DNA of 64,000 bases, taken from positions 1 to 64,000 of the forward strand of contig NZ_CAUCSQ010000023.1 of assembly GCF_958445495.1 (NCBI RefSeq), written 5' to 3'. Below are positions 15,682-24,666 of the stretch, piece by piece (position 1 is the first letter of the stretch; the number at the start of each line of letters is the position of its first letter). The stretch comes from an uncultured Bacteroides sp. GTDB taxonomy: Bacteria > Bacteroidota > Bacteroidia > Bacteroidales > Bacteroidaceae. The notes below the pieces were generated by a model that saw nothing but the letters and a program-made list of their open reading frames with translations, was not told the DNA's origin and did no database searches. The translations under genes were made by a program, and so were the position numbers.

Positions 15682-15977
15682 TTTGCGCACACGAAAATAT
15701 TTTGTACCTTTGCAGAGCAATTGGGAAATTGCTGTTAGTTTATAAGAATAAAGAAAATTAGTAAGGTATTAGATTATAAGTTTAAGGTATTAAAGTTCTT
15801 AGTTCGATAGGAAAAGTTTTAATAAGAGGTAAAAAGATTAACGATAGGTAAGGTATTTTTTAGGTAAAAAGAAGATTCGTTTTCAGGAAAAAAACAGGTA
15901 GTAAAAAAGAAAAGCCTTTATGGCTTTTCTGATGTTGAGGCGAGTGATTCCGTAAGAGGAATTAGCTCGTTTTTTTA
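15682..15977 (+). ncRNA. Candidate ~255-nt AGGTA-repeat RNA with its promoter
   Basis: A consensus promoter TTTG (15682-15685)-N19-TACCTTTG (15705-15712) lies 30 bases after the luxR stop. The predicted RNA starts near 15719 with a GCAATT...AATTGC hairpin, then has ~180 purine-rich bases with almost no pairing but at least five AAGGTATTA / AGGTAAAAAGA copies (15761, 15783, 15826, 15845-15853, 15862). It ends with an AGAAAAGCC/GGCTTTTCT hairpin and a second hairpin (CGAG...GCTCG) followed by seven T at 15970-15976. No peptide frame of note is present. I do not recognise the family. Confidence 0.6.
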
Positions 15978-16103
15978 TGAATATTTTGGAGACGTTCGGT
16001 AAATGCGGTATTGGGGGATTCATTGGACGGGAACATCCGGAACATTCCGCATATCCGGGATTTAAACATTAAAAGATGATATCGACATTGAAGGAATGAT
16101 ATG

Positions 16104-16203
16104 AAAAAACAAAATCCCGACGAAATCGCTTCGGCGGGACCCTATTTCATTTTTACTTAAATGTGGCTACGTAATAAAATTATGACTAATTAATTCAATT
16201 CTG
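16104..16203 (-). ncRNA. Candidate small RNA, family member 3 (~100 nt)
   Basis: Minus-strand promoter ATTG (16241-16238), 20 bases, TATCTTTG (16217-16210), identical in geometry to members 1 and 2. The first ~55 bases of the RNA (AATTAATTAGTCATAATT, then TTACGTAGCCACATT) match them closely. It then runs directly into a terminator hairpin TCCCG-x-CGAA...TTTCG-x-CGGGA with the tail TTTTGTTTTTT. It lacks the central ~100 bases of the longer copies. A palindrome ACCTT-ATA-AAGGT lies just above the -33 element in place of their GGGGATT dyad. Confidence 0.65.
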
Positions 16204-16275
16204 ATATTGCAAAGATAGCGGGTTTCGGTGTGTGTTACAATCACCTTTATAAGGTATATTGTATCGTTATTCTCA

Positions 16276-16923
16276 TTATTTATGGTTACCGGGAGATGAT
16301 TTTCCCGTTTTTTCCCACTTTTTTGTTTCAAAATTATAGGTTTTAATGACTTTTGCGGGACATCCGGCACATACGGAATAAGGAGGGACCGGATGGCTGA
16401 CTATGCTTCCGGCAGCCACGACGCAGTGTTTTCCCAAAGTCACTCCGGGGAGAATGACCGAATTGGCCCCGACCCACACATCCTCTTCTATTGTGACAGG
16501 TTCCGTACTGATTCCCTGTTCGTCAATCCTCTTCTCCGTATCCAGATAATTATGGTTGAGTCCCGTCACAGTTACATTCTGCGCCAGATTCACGTGGTCG
16601 CCGATATAGACCGGGCCTATAATCGTATTTCTTAATCCGATGCGGGTATAATTTCCGATAATCAAGTCGCCTACCGCGTTGTTGAGGCAGGAAAAATCCT
16701 CGACAACGGAATATTTTCCTAAAGAGAAACGGTTGAAAGGAGGGAGGTCTTTGCGTACGCTCCGATAAATGACAGCCCCCTTTCCGCGTTTCAGATATGC
16801 GAAACCGAACAGGCGTATCCACCAGTTGGGCCGGGTTTTGACAGGATGCATGACAAAGCGGTGAATAAACCGCTTTAAGCCGGCATTTCTTTTGATTTGT
16901 TGCTTGAATGTCTTTTTCTCCAT
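16276..16923 (-). CDS. Hexapeptide-repeat acyltransferase (WcaF/MaaT-like)
   Basis: A 215-residue left-handed beta-helix acetyltransferase. Hexapeptide turns run from about SVVEDFSCLNNAVGDLIIGN to VYIGDHVNLAQNVTVTGLNH, then VTIEEDVWVGANSVILPGVT LGKHCVVAAGSIVSH, which contains the catalytic-His type loop. The end IDEDVWVGANSVIL-PxxAKVIK pattern is typical of sugar O-acetyltransferases. The start at 16923 (MEKKTFKQQ) lies inside the upstream glycosyltransferase gene (49-base overlap). It is last in a four-gene glycan operon and likely acetylates a surface sugar. Confidence 0.87.
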   Translation of the reverse strand: MEKKTFKQQIKRNAGLKRFIHRFVMHPVKTRPNWWIRLFGFAYLKRGKGAVIYRSVRKDLPPFNRFSLGKYSVVEDFSCLNNAVGDLIIGNYTRIGLRNTIIGPVYIGDHVNLAQNVTVTGLNHNYLDTEKRIDEQGISTEPVTIEEDVWVGANSVILPGVTLGKHCVVAAGSIVSHPVPPYSVCAGCPAKVIKTYNFETKKWEKTGKSSPGNHK

Positions 16924-17819
16924 ATTGAATGTTTTTTCCCTTTCTCCTTTACGAGATAATCCGGAATCGCCAGGCTGTATGTGATTAGTAAGCCGAGAAG
17001 CATGAGCCACCAACCGAAAGACAGGGTCCAGTCATATATTGTGATTGATAATGTCCATAAAACAGTGAAGGAGCACATCTTTAACGGAGAAGGTATCAGC
17101 TCTTGTACAATCCGGTTGCAAAAACTCCAGTCCCTTCCTAAGAAAGAAGGGAGCAAATAAGAAACCGTTTTCCCGGTCCGTTTCCGGTAGGAAGGCAAGG
17201 GAAAAGACCGGCAATATACAATGGCGTCGGGCAGATAGCCGATATATATGTTCTTCCGGAATAATTTCCGCTCGATATTGGTTCTGGAACTTTTCAGGTT
17301 ATCTTGCAGCCATTTTAAGTCAATAGCCATATTAGTCCCGGCAAGCTGGGACGACAATCCGATTTGCGTGTTTCCCGCCCTGAAAAGGCTGTTTTTGATT
17401 TCCTCGCATATCGTACGGAGACGGTTTTGAATCCCCTGCCGGTTCTCAATGACGGTATGCAGTTGGACAGCTTGTATTCCGGCGTCATAAACATCATTGA
17501 TTTTGTCAAGGAGCCGGGGAGACAGGGAAGCGGCAGTGCCGGATAACAGCAAGACCAAGCTGTAATGCTCCCTGTCCACTCCATTAACGGCCTGATATAA
17601 GTCCCGGTACGTGATAAATTCATAAGGCTCTTCCCGGTATCTTGCGGGAAGCGGGCTGTTTTCCGGGACAAGGATGGCACACCGGTATTTCCGTGTGCTT
17701 TCAGGATAGGAGATACGTTTTAAATGCGAAGCGATTGCCAGAATAAAAAGGTACAACAGCAACAAGGCCGTGCAAAGGAACATCAAATCATCTGTTATGT
17801 AAATGTAGCGGCTTATCAT
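16875..17819 (-). CDS. Degenerate GT2-like membrane glycosyltransferase
   Basis: A 314-residue protein with one N-terminal membrane segment (LMFLCTALLLLYLFILAI) and two near the C terminus (about 240-285). Between them is a GT2-like layout: ILVPENSP strand, GIQAVQLHTVIENRQG, AGTNMAIDLKWL and NIYIGYLPDAIVYCRS. The usual DxD and ED catalytic motifs are not visible; the expected E-D-x-x-L position reads NIERKLFRK. It may be a non-catalytic subunit or have drifted. It lies 12 bases after the sugar transferase in the same operon. Confidence 0.65.
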   Translation of the reverse strand: MISRYIYITDDLMFLCTALLLLYLFILAIASHLKRISYPESTRKYRCAILVPENSPLPARYREEPYEFITYRDLYQAVNGVDREHYSLVLLLSGTAASLSPRLLDKINDVYDAGIQAVQLHTVIENRQGIQNRLRTICEEIKNSLFRAGNTQIGLSSQLAGTNMAIDLKWLQDNLKSSRTNIERKLFRKNIYIGYLPDAIVYCRSFPLPSYRKRTGKTVSYLLPSFLGRDWSFCNRIVQELIPSPLKMCSFTVLWTLSITIYDWTLSFGWWLMLLGLLITYSLAIPDYLVKEKGKKHSIWRKRHSSNKSKEMPA

Positions 17820-17831
17820 TCGTAAGAAGAG

Positions 17832-18998
17832 TTATACGTTCTCTTTTTGAATAAATGCAGTGACAGTTCTCAGGATGATTTTGATATCCAGCCAGAAAGA
17901 AAAGCTTTTTGCATATTTAATGTCCAGTTGCTTGCGTTCTTCCGCCGACAGCTTGCCGGCCTCGCCCCTTTTCTCCACTTGCCACAAGCCGGTCAGCCCT
18001 GCCGGTCCCATAAAACGGTCTATATGTTCGTCGCTGGTCAGCAGTTCCGCCTCGTAGAGCGGGAGAGGGCGGTTGCCTACGATAGACATGTCCCCTTTTA
18101 AAATATTGATAAGTTGCGGTAGCTCGTCGATGCTGTATTTACGGATAAAACGCCCGACTTTCGTTATTCTTGGGTCATTTTCCAGCTTGACGAAAGCATT
18201 GTTTATTTCTTTGGACTTTTTGTGGATATACTCCTCCTCGGAAATGACGAAATCATCGGATATCAAGAGGATTTCTTCTTCATTCCCCTCCTGGAGATTG
18301 CCGGTGTACGGTTCCTCTCCCCAAATATCTTCTTCTTTCTCCTCTTCCTGCTGGTATTGATTGAGAGTGTTGAACTCCTTGAGATGCTTGTCGGCACCGG
18401 TGTACATGGAACGGAACTTGAGAAAATCAAAAATCCGGTAATTGCTCCCTACGCGCTTGGACTTGTAAATGATAGGCCCTTTACTCTCCAGGCGGATAGC
18501 TATCGCCGTGAATATCAGAAGCGGAGAAAGGAACAACAATGCCATTCCCGAAAAAAGGATATCGAACGTCCTTTTCCATAAAGGCAGATGAAAAGCTTTT
18601 ATATTTTGCGTCTTTAACTGAAACGCCTGTATTTTCTGTTCCTTTCTGTGTGTGAGGAAAGTCGATAAGGCGTTCAGGGACTCCCGGGTAGTTTCGTATT
18701 TAATGGTATTGTTAATGCCCGCTTTAAGATATTCCGCCGCTTCTTCCTTGGACAGGGAATCGATGACTAATACCATGTACAGCCACGGGTATTTTTTACG
18801 CATATAGCGGATATCCACAATGTCTTTCGACAAGTCCGACTGTTCGAAAAATAAAGCTATGTCGTATTTTTCCCGTATTTTATCCAATGCCTTAATCGCT
18901 TTGCTGCAATTGGATGCCGTATAAAATATCCCTGTGCTGATTTTGGAGAATAGATTTATGGTTTTGCTATTCTTGCCTATATAAACAAAATATTGCAT
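17832..18998 (-). CDS. Undecaprenyl-phosphate sugar transferase with N-terminal pseudo-receiver
   Basis: A 388-residue fusion. Residues ~1-115 resemble a response-regulator receiver, but the phosphate-accepting position reads ALFFEQ and the KP motif reads NTIKYE, so it should be inert. Residues ~138-388 are a bacterial sugar transferase (initiating polyprenyl-phosphate glycosylphosphotransferase): membrane hairpin ILFSGMALLFLSPLLIFTAI, KFRSMY, NDPRITKVGRFIRK, DELPQL, MSIVGNRPLP and GLTGLWQV. An acidic insert of about 60 residues (EEEKEEDIWGEE...) interrupts it. It likely starts synthesis of a surface glycan. It follows the response regulator gene by 15 bases. Confidence 0.88.
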   Translation of the reverse strand: MQYFVYIGKNSKTINLFSKISTGIFYTASNCSKAIKALDKIREKYDIALFFEQSDLSKDIVDIRYMRKKYPWLYMVLVIDSLSKEEAAEYLKAGINNTIKYETTRESLNALSTFLTHRKEQKIQAFQLKTQNIKAFHLPLWKRTFDILFSGMALLFLSPLLIFTAIAIRLESKGPIIYKSKRVGSNYRIFDFLKFRSMYTGADKHLKEFNTLNQYQQEEEKEEDIWGEEPYTGNLQEGNEEEILLISDDFVISEEEYIHKKSKEINNAFVKLENDPRITKVGRFIRKYSIDELPQLINILKGDMSIVGNRPLPLYEAELLTSDEHIDRFMGPAGLTGLWQVEKRGEAGKLSAEERKQLDIKYAKSFSFWLDIKIILRTVTAFIQKENV

Positions 18999-19013
18999 GC
19001 AAAAGGCTGGGTA

Positions 19014-19379
19014 TTAGTCGATGATTTTTTTGATTCGGACTTTCAGTTCCAAAGGGTTGAAGGGTTTTAGGATATAGTCTGCCGCTCCCACTTCCAATAA
19101 TCTGATTCTTTCGGTCGTACTCTCCTCGCTGGATAATATGACAATGGGGATAGATTTGAACAATTCGTTGTCTTTCATATATTTCAGAAATTCGTCGCCT
19201 GTCATTAATGGCATGCGGATATCTGAAATGATAAGGTCGGGAATGTTTCCTTCATTAAGCCATTCTATCGCTTTGATGGGGTCTTCCAAATAGGTGAAAT
19301 CATATTCTTTGCCTAAATATATACCCGCAACTTTTCCGATTGTCGCTTTATCATCGACCAACAGTATTTTCTTCTTCAT
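19014..19379 (-). CDS. Single-domain response regulator
   Basis: A 121-residue CheY-type receiver. The acidic pair is Asp9-Asp10 (LLVDD), the phosphate acceptor Asp53 (IISDIRMP), the Ser/Thr switch is in VILSS and Lys105 is in LKPFNP, so it should be phosphorylatable. The in-frame extension to 19463 is rejected: it would overlap the -7 element TATATTTG (19468-19461). It is first of an operon with the sugar transferase, GT-like and acyltransferase genes. With no output domain it may act by protein contact, perhaps on the pseudo-receiver of the next product. Confidence 0.92.
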   Translation of the reverse strand: MKKKILLVDDKATIGKVAGIYLGKEYDFTYLEDPIKAIEWLNEGNIPDLIISDIRMPLMTGDEFLKYMKDNELFKSIPIVILSSEESTTERIRLLEVGAADYILKPFNPLELKVRIKKIID

Positions 19380-19587
19380 ATTAGAGACCTTTCTATCTAT
19401 CGCTTGCTTTGTTATTTTACAGATTTGGGTAATCTGCCGCAGATTATTTGTGACAGTGTGCAAATATAGATATTATTTTAGAATAATCTTTTAATCAGGG
19501 AAAGTAAAATTCATGATACACATGCATTTTATCCGGCGAATCCCCCTTTCTGCCATATTCCGATGAGGCATTTCCGGCAAATCTCGG

Positions 19588-21966
19588 TTATTGCCCGTAT
19601 GTTTTGGACACATCGGATGTTTGCCACCATTCTTTGTTTTCCAGGCCGCCGCTGGTTACCCAACCGGCGAACAACGGATAAGCGCTCTTGATATTTACAT
19701 ATTCCAGAGGCCATTTGAAATCGGCGGGAACCATGATTCCCCATGCCAGGTTGTCTTTACTGATATAATATTTCTTGTCGGAGAGAGAACTGTTGTCATT
19801 GTTTCCGCCGAATAATCCCGTGTTTGCCAGCCGGGTCGGTTGGTAACCGGCAATGTGAATCTCTCTGCGGTTGTCCCTGTTGCCTTCCACGAAGATAAAG
19901 ACGTTCAGTTTGCCGATATTCAATTCGTCGGGTGAAACCGGATTGCCGAATTTTACCGTAAAACTGATGCGTTTAGGAGCGATGTTTCCTGAATGGCCGG
20001 CAACCGTGTTGATTTGTTCGTACCGGTCGCTTTCCAGTGCCTTGTGCGCATCGTCAAATAACGGGATAACGGCATAATCCTGCCCGTTCTCAATCCTGTT
20101 CTCATTCAGGTTGAAGTTCGGGATAAGAGAGTCGTCCCCGAATTCTACCGGTTGGGTGATTGCGCTGGCGGGCACGCCGTCCAGCATGACGGCGGCCCCG
20201 ATTCTTTGGGTAGCCCCCGTGGCGGCCAGTTCGATGTCCAGTTTGAATTCCTCCGCCTTATTGTCTTTATTAAGGGCAATCCTCCTCTCCCTGATTATCA
20301 GAACCGCGTCATTCATGTCGTAATCCCCGTATAGCGGCCATTGGTCCTCGAATAAGTAGGCGTAATTGCGGGTATCGTCCATTATTATCGGATATTGGGG
20401 CTCTTCCGGTTTTTCTCCCTCATTTCCTTCATTCTTATTGCCTGTACAAACTTCGATAACCACTTTGGAGTTTCCGATTTTTGTGATGTAAGCGCCGTTC
20501 CGTACCGTAAAATTGGGCCACCACTGGTTTTTGGAAACATGGTTGTCCGACTCGACTGCCAGATTGCCGTCATACGTAAATCCTTGTCCCTTTATGGCCG
20601 GAGATTTAATCATGGAAGCATTGGAGCCTGTTCCATGGAAATCAGTGCCCGACAAGTCGATTTCCGCAGTAGCTTCCAGCATCGACCCCCTGTCCAGGTT
20701 GAACGTCCCGTTTACAAATTTCATCCGGGATGATTTGAGATAACCCTGGATAAAGTTGAATGTGACTCCGTTTGCATAAAAAGTTCCGGTCGCTTCCATG
20801 CTGCACGTATTGTTGACAATCGTATTCGTAAGGCTGACAGTCTCGAACCCGATTATACCGTTGTTGGTGATAACGGCTTTAGAGTTTGCCTCCATCCGTC
20901 TGCCGTATATTTCTCCGTTGTTTTCCAGTGAGAAACCGGAAGGTAGCCGGAGCTCTTCTTCCACCTCCATCCGGTTATCGTTCACAATCTGCGTGTCGGA
21001 GTTGATTGTAATGCCTTTACAGGTGACGGTTCCTTTGTTATATAAAGTCGCGCCGGAGTATAAAGTTATCCTGTTAGCTGCCAGGACGCCCCAATTCCTT
21101 ATCGCCGCCGGTTTCCCGTCTGTGAATGAAACCTCCTCCGCCTTGACGCTTCCTTTGTCCATAACAGTCAGCATGGAATTTCCGATGAAAAACATTCCTT
21201 CCGGCGCTTCGATTCCGGCATGGTCCATAACAATGATTTCGATTCCGTTCTGCAACCGCAATGTTTCCGGAATGCTCCATTGGGCGTCAACGTAGACCCT
21301 GGTCTTGACCCCGCCTTCGTATCCGTGGAATTTTAATGTACCGTTATAATCGGAAGTGATTTTGTAAGATGCGCCTTCCTGCAAATAACTCCCTTGCATT
21401 TCCGCGAGCTCTTGGGCGTCGTCTGGTATGGAAGCATAATCCGGTTTTTCGAATGAGTTTCTTTTGCCCGCGGCGGCGCTGCCCGTTGAAAACCTGTTCT
21501 GCGTTGCAGGTTCCCGGTAATAAAGCCTGCAAGTGAAATTATCGTTGTCTTCGGGCACGTCGAACATATAAACCTCCATGCGTCCCCTGCAGTCCGTTTG
21601 TTTGACGTAGATTCCCTTCTGGTCCGGGAGTAAGGCGACGGATGCCGTAACCTTGAAATTATTCTCTTTATTGGCAGTCCTGACAGCCAGTGCGGATGCG
21701 TTTTCGTCCGCCAGAGGGTCTTCTGTGTAGATTCCTATTATATAAGGATACAATCCTCCTTCTTCATCTTTCACTTCGATTGTCACATTTTTTGTCGTTA
21801 TCGTGCTCCAGCCGAAACCGTCGGGGGCGGCAAATCCGTCTCCCATCGGATTGGGTGTTTTATATGACGGATTATACAAATCCTTTTCCGAATCGACGCA
21901 ACCGAATAAAATGCCTCCTGTTGCCGCTATGAGTATCAGCAGGAAGTGAATGGCTTTTTTCATCAT
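19588..21966 (-). CDS. LruC domain-containing lipoprotein, second copy
   Basis: A 792-residue lipoprotein. The signal peptide ends in the lipobox FGC, followed by VDSEKDLYNP, almost the same N-terminal pattern as the product of 10762. The middle (about 230-480) is a long series of short beta-strands with Asn/Gly turns (LRLQNGIEIIVMDHAGI, ITINSDTQIVNDNRMEV, AVITNNGIIGFETVSLTN), suggesting a parallel beta-helix. The C-terminal LruC/DUF4842 domain begins FEDQWPLYGDYDMNDAVLII. The first of two adjacent ATGs (21966) is used. Its place upstream of the glycan operon suggests a surface role. Confidence 0.87.
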   Translation of the reverse strand: MMKKAIHFLLILIAATGGILFGCVDSEKDLYNPSYKTPNPMGDGFAAPDGFGWSTITTKNVTIEVKDEEGGLYPYIIGIYTEDPLADENASALAVRTANKENNFKVTASVALLPDQKGIYVKQTDCRGRMEVYMFDVPEDNDNFTCRLYYREPATQNRFSTGSAAAGKRNSFEKPDYASIPDDAQELAEMQGSYLQEGASYKITSDYNGTLKFHGYEGGVKTRVYVDAQWSIPETLRLQNGIEIIVMDHAGIEAPEGMFFIGNSMLTVMDKGSVKAEEVSFTDGKPAAIRNWGVLAANRITLYSGATLYNKGTVTCKGITINSDTQIVNDNRMEVEEELRLPSGFSLENNGEIYGRRMEANSKAVITNNGIIGFETVSLTNTIVNNTCSMEATGTFYANGVTFNFIQGYLKSSRMKFVNGTFNLDRGSMLEATAEIDLSGTDFHGTGSNASMIKSPAIKGQGFTYDGNLAVESDNHVSKNQWWPNFTVRNGAYITKIGNSKVVIEVCTGNKNEGNEGEKPEEPQYPIIMDDTRNYAYLFEDQWPLYGDYDMNDAVLIIRERRIALNKDNKAEEFKLDIELAATGATQRIGAAVMLDGVPASAITQPVEFGDDSLIPNFNLNENRIENGQDYAVIPLFDDAHKALESDRYEQINTVAGHSGNIAPKRISFTVKFGNPVSPDELNIGKLNVFIFVEGNRDNRREIHIAGYQPTRLANTGLFGGNNDNSSLSDKKYYISKDNLAWGIMVPADFKWPLEYVNIKSAYPLFAGWVTSGGLENKEWWQTSDVSKTYGQ

Positions 21967-22324
21967 AAGCAATAATTGTCTGATTGTTTGTTATTAATGT
22001 CCCATACAAAAATAACGGTATATTTCATATAAAGTTTACACTTCCGGCTCTTTTGCGCGGGAAAAACGGCGGAACTTCCTCTTTGGTATTATTTCCGTGC
22101 CGATATGGAAATTTCCGGATAACTCCTGACCGTTACTTGCAGTTCCGGAACGGAGGATTTGAAATCACCCTTGTTCCCTGGCAGGAAAAACGATAATGCC
22201 GCGTTTATTTCCTTATAACCTTGCAGGCTGTAAGTTTTAAAACCGGGGAGCCGGCTGGGGGGGGAGGGAGACATGCCCCTGGTCCGGCAAATCTTTTAAG
22301 GCGTATAATCTTTTAGAATCAATT
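21967..22324. other. Intergenic region, no supported gene
   Basis: A minus-strand -7 element TATTTTTG (22015-22008) probably serves the LruC gene. The rest (22025-22324) has no credible gene; a 61-codon minus-strand frame (22089-22274) lacks a recognisable family and contains part of a G8 tract (22257-22264). No terminator with a T-run is evident after ansA. Confidence 0.4.
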
Positions 22325-23365
22325 TCAAGGCTTGGTGATTTCCCCAATCAGGCATGAGTTCATTTTGTGCCGGATGTCTTCATTGGACAATCCGTGCCCT
22401 AACAGGAACATCAGTTTTGTGATGGCGCATTCGGGAGTGCTGTCATATCCGCTGATGACACCCGCTTCCAGAAGATGCATCCCGGTTTCGTAACGCCCCA
22501 TTTCTACCGCGCCGGAAGCACATTGGGTAATATTGACGATGATGATTCCCCGTTCCGTAGCTTCTTTCAATTGGCGGATAAACCATTCCTTCTGCGGTGC
22601 GTTTCCCGAACCGAAAGTTTTCATGACAACCGCTTTCAAGCCGGGAACATGGAGAAGGGAAGCCACGATGCTTTCCTGAATGCCCGGAAAGAGAGTCAGG
22701 ATAACCACGTTGGTGTCGAATAAATAATGCGGTTTCAACGGTTTGCCCGGTTCGGGCCTGCGAATCAGGTTCGGCTCGTATTTGATATGGATGCCGACAT
22801 GCGCCAGCGGCGGATAGTTGAACGAACGGAAAGCGTTGAAATTCTCGGCATTGATTTTAGTGGTACGGTTGCCGCGCATCAGATGGTTTTCGAAGAAAAT
22901 GCAGACCTCCGGCACCACAGCCGTCCCGTCCGGATTTTTGGCGGCAGCGATTTCGATGGCCGTAATGAGATTTTCTTTCCCGTCCGTACGCAGAGTACCG
23001 ATAGGAAGTTGGGAACCGGTAAGGATGACGGGCTTGCCAAGATTCTCAAGCATAAAGCTGAGGGCGGAAGCGGTGTACGCCATCGTATCTGTCCCGTGGA
23101 GAATCACGAAACCGTCAAATTGTTCGTAGTTGTCACTGATGATTCTGACAAGTTTCGCCCAATAGGCAGGTTCCATATCCGAAGAGTCGAGAGGAGGGTC
23201 GAATGGATGGGAAGAAATGCGGTAATTGAATTTTTTAAGTTCGGGAACATGTTTAAGCAGATGGTCGAAATTAAAGTTTTCCAATGCACCGGTTTCCGGG
23301 TTTTCTATCATTCCGATAGTTCCACCCGTGTAGATTAACAGAATGGAAGGGGTTTCTACGCTCAT
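22325..23365 (-). CDS. ansA: Type I L-asparaginase
   Basis: A 346-residue cytosolic asparaginase (L-asparagine to aspartate and ammonia). The first active-site motif LLIYTGGTIGMI places the nucleophilic Thr at residue 13. The second motif VILHGTDTMAYTASALSFML contains the Thr-Asp pair, and GKPVILTGSQLPIG gives the catalytic Lys region. No signal peptide is present, as expected for type I. The C-terminal allosteric domain (NVVILTLFPGIQESIV, QCASGAVEMGRYETG) is complete. It stands downstream of the trp operon on the same strand but 500 bases away, so it is probably separate. Confidence 0.95.
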   Translation of the reverse strand: MSVETPSILLIYTGGTIGMIENPETGALENFNFDHLLKHVPELKKFNYRISSHPFDPPLDSSDMEPAYWAKLVRIISDNYEQFDGFVILHGTDTMAYTASALSFMLENLGKPVILTGSQLPIGTLRTDGKENLITAIEIAAAKNPDGTAVVPEVCIFFENHLMRGNRTTKINAENFNAFRSFNYPPLAHVGIHIKYEPNLIRRPEPGKPLKPHYLFDTNVVILTLFPGIQESIVASLLHVPGLKAVVMKTFGSGNAPQKEWFIRQLKEATERGIIIVNITQCASGAVEMGRYETGMHLLEAGVISGYDSTPECAITKLMFLLGHGLSNEDIRHKMNSCLIGEITKP

Positions 23366-23870
23366 AATTGTTGAATTACTGTTAAAACGCTGACAAAGAT
23401 ATAGATTAATTGCGGATTATGAACAGTAAATGATGAATTTGTTCATTGTTTACCCCAAAATGTTATAAATATGAATATTTATGCGAGTATAGGCAATGGA
23501 TTGAAAGGAAAAAGAAAGAAAACAGGCGGGAGACGTTTAAGGTTCCGCCGTTCCGTAATTAATCCGGTCCCGGAGCTTTTTTCGGGTTTCCGTATCCGGA
23601 GATGAGGAGAAATGCGATGAAGAACAATCATGTTTTGGATAATATTCCGGGACAATATCCCGATGCGGTAATTCCCGGACAGTATTTGAGCAGTATGCCG
23701 GATTATGCCTTGAATTGTATTTTAAATGATGGAAACAGGGGGGCGGCAAGCATTGTTTTTAGCGTGCCGTTCCGCTGTTTCTGCAAATAATTTTGCTGCA
23801 TCGGTCATCGGGGCAATCCTCCGGCGGGATTGCCCGATGACGAACGTGACGGATGCCTCCGTTCCACAGC
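23366..23870. other. Intergenic region with strong hairpin after trpA
   Basis: GTCATCGGGGCAATC and GATTGCCCGATGAC (23804-23841) form a nearly perfect 15-bp stem 30 bases after the trpA stop, likely the trp operon 3' end, although no T-run follows. A short plus-strand frame at 23602-23790 has no recognisable features and I do not call it. AT-rich sequence at 23366-23420 probably holds the ansA promoter. Confidence 0.45.
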
Positions 23871-24644
23871 CTACTGTTTCAATGCGTCTTTCAATTTGAG
23901 AATCGCTTTTTCAGGCTCTTTTTCCTCTTCCAGCAAAGTGACGAACCGGCTGCCTATAATGGCGCCCGAAGCATGTTCGCAGGCAGCCCGGTAAGTCGCC
24001 TTGTTGGAAATCCCGAATCCCACCATCAATGGGTTTTTCAAGTGCATATCTTCGATTTTCTTAAAGTACGCCCGCTTCTGTTCGTTGAAATTTTGTTGGG
24101 CGCCGGTGGTTGCCGCCGATGAAACCATGTAGATAAAGCCGTCCGTGTGAGCGTCAATCTCTCGTACACGTTCTTCGCTGGTTTCCGGAGTGATGAGCAT
24201 GATTATTTTGATTCCGTAGCGTTCGGCAGGCAGCCGGTAACGCTCCAGATAATCCCGGAAAGGAAGGTCGGGGATGATAACGCCGTCAATTCCGCATTCT
24301 GCGCATTTGCGGCAGAAATTTTCAAATCCGAATTGCATAACCGGATTTAAGTATCCCATCAATATCAGCGGGATTTTCACATCTTGGCGGATGTCCCGCA
24401 ATTGTTCGAATAGCAGTTTTAGAGACATGCCGTTACGTAAGGCCCGGGTAGCGGCGTTTTGAATGACAATGCCGTCCGCCATCGGGTCGCTGAAAGGGAT
24501 GCCGATTTCAATCATATCGACGCCATGCTTCTCGAGGGCGCGGATTACGGCGGCGGTTCCGTCCAGAGTAGGAGCGCCGGCACAGAAATAAATGGAAAGC
24601 AAATCTTTTTTGTTGCTATTGAAAAGTCGGTTGATTCTGTTCAT
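23871..24644 (-). CDS. trpA: Tryptophan synthase alpha subunit
   Basis: A 257-residue TIM-barrel enzyme that cleaves indole-3-glycerol phosphate to indole. Catalytic Glu46 (MIEIGIPFSDPMADG) and Asp57 are present, with LMGYLNPVMQFGFENF and the phosphate-binding MVGFGISNK and GAIIGSRFV loops. Last gene of the trp operon, 22 bases after trpF. Its partner trpB is the first gene, an order (B-E-G-D-C-F-A) characteristic of Bacteroides and unlike enteric operons, where trpB and trpA are adjacent. Confidence 0.97.
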   Translation of the reverse strand: MNRINRLFNSNKKDLLSIYFCAGAPTLDGTAAVIRALEKHGVDMIEIGIPFSDPMADGIVIQNAATRALRNGMSLKLLFEQLRDIRQDVKIPLILMGYLNPVMQFGFENFCRKCAECGIDGVIIPDLPFRDYLERYRLPAERYGIKIIMLITPETSEERVREIDAHTDGFIYMVSSAATTGAQQNFNEQKRAYFKKIEDMHLKNPLMVGFGISNKATYRAACEHASGAIIGSRFVTLLEEEKEPEKAILKLKDALKQ

Positions 24645-24666
24645 GATATTTAGAGTTTTGAATTTA

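Noticed and set aside
15682..15977. 6S RNA for the AGGTA-repeat transcript
   Set aside because: The 5' and 3' ends do not pair into the long bulged helix required for 6S RNA.
22257..22264. G8 tract as a phase-variable switch
   Set aside because: It lies in non-coding sequence between ansA and the LruC gene and not in a promoter spacer that I can identify.
22727..23338. 203-codon plus-strand frame over ansA
   Set aside because: Antisense to ansA; composition is atypical and there is no start context.
23602..23790. 62-codon plus-strand frame after trpA
   Set aside because: No homology I recognise and no promoter; the bases are better explained by local inverted repeats.
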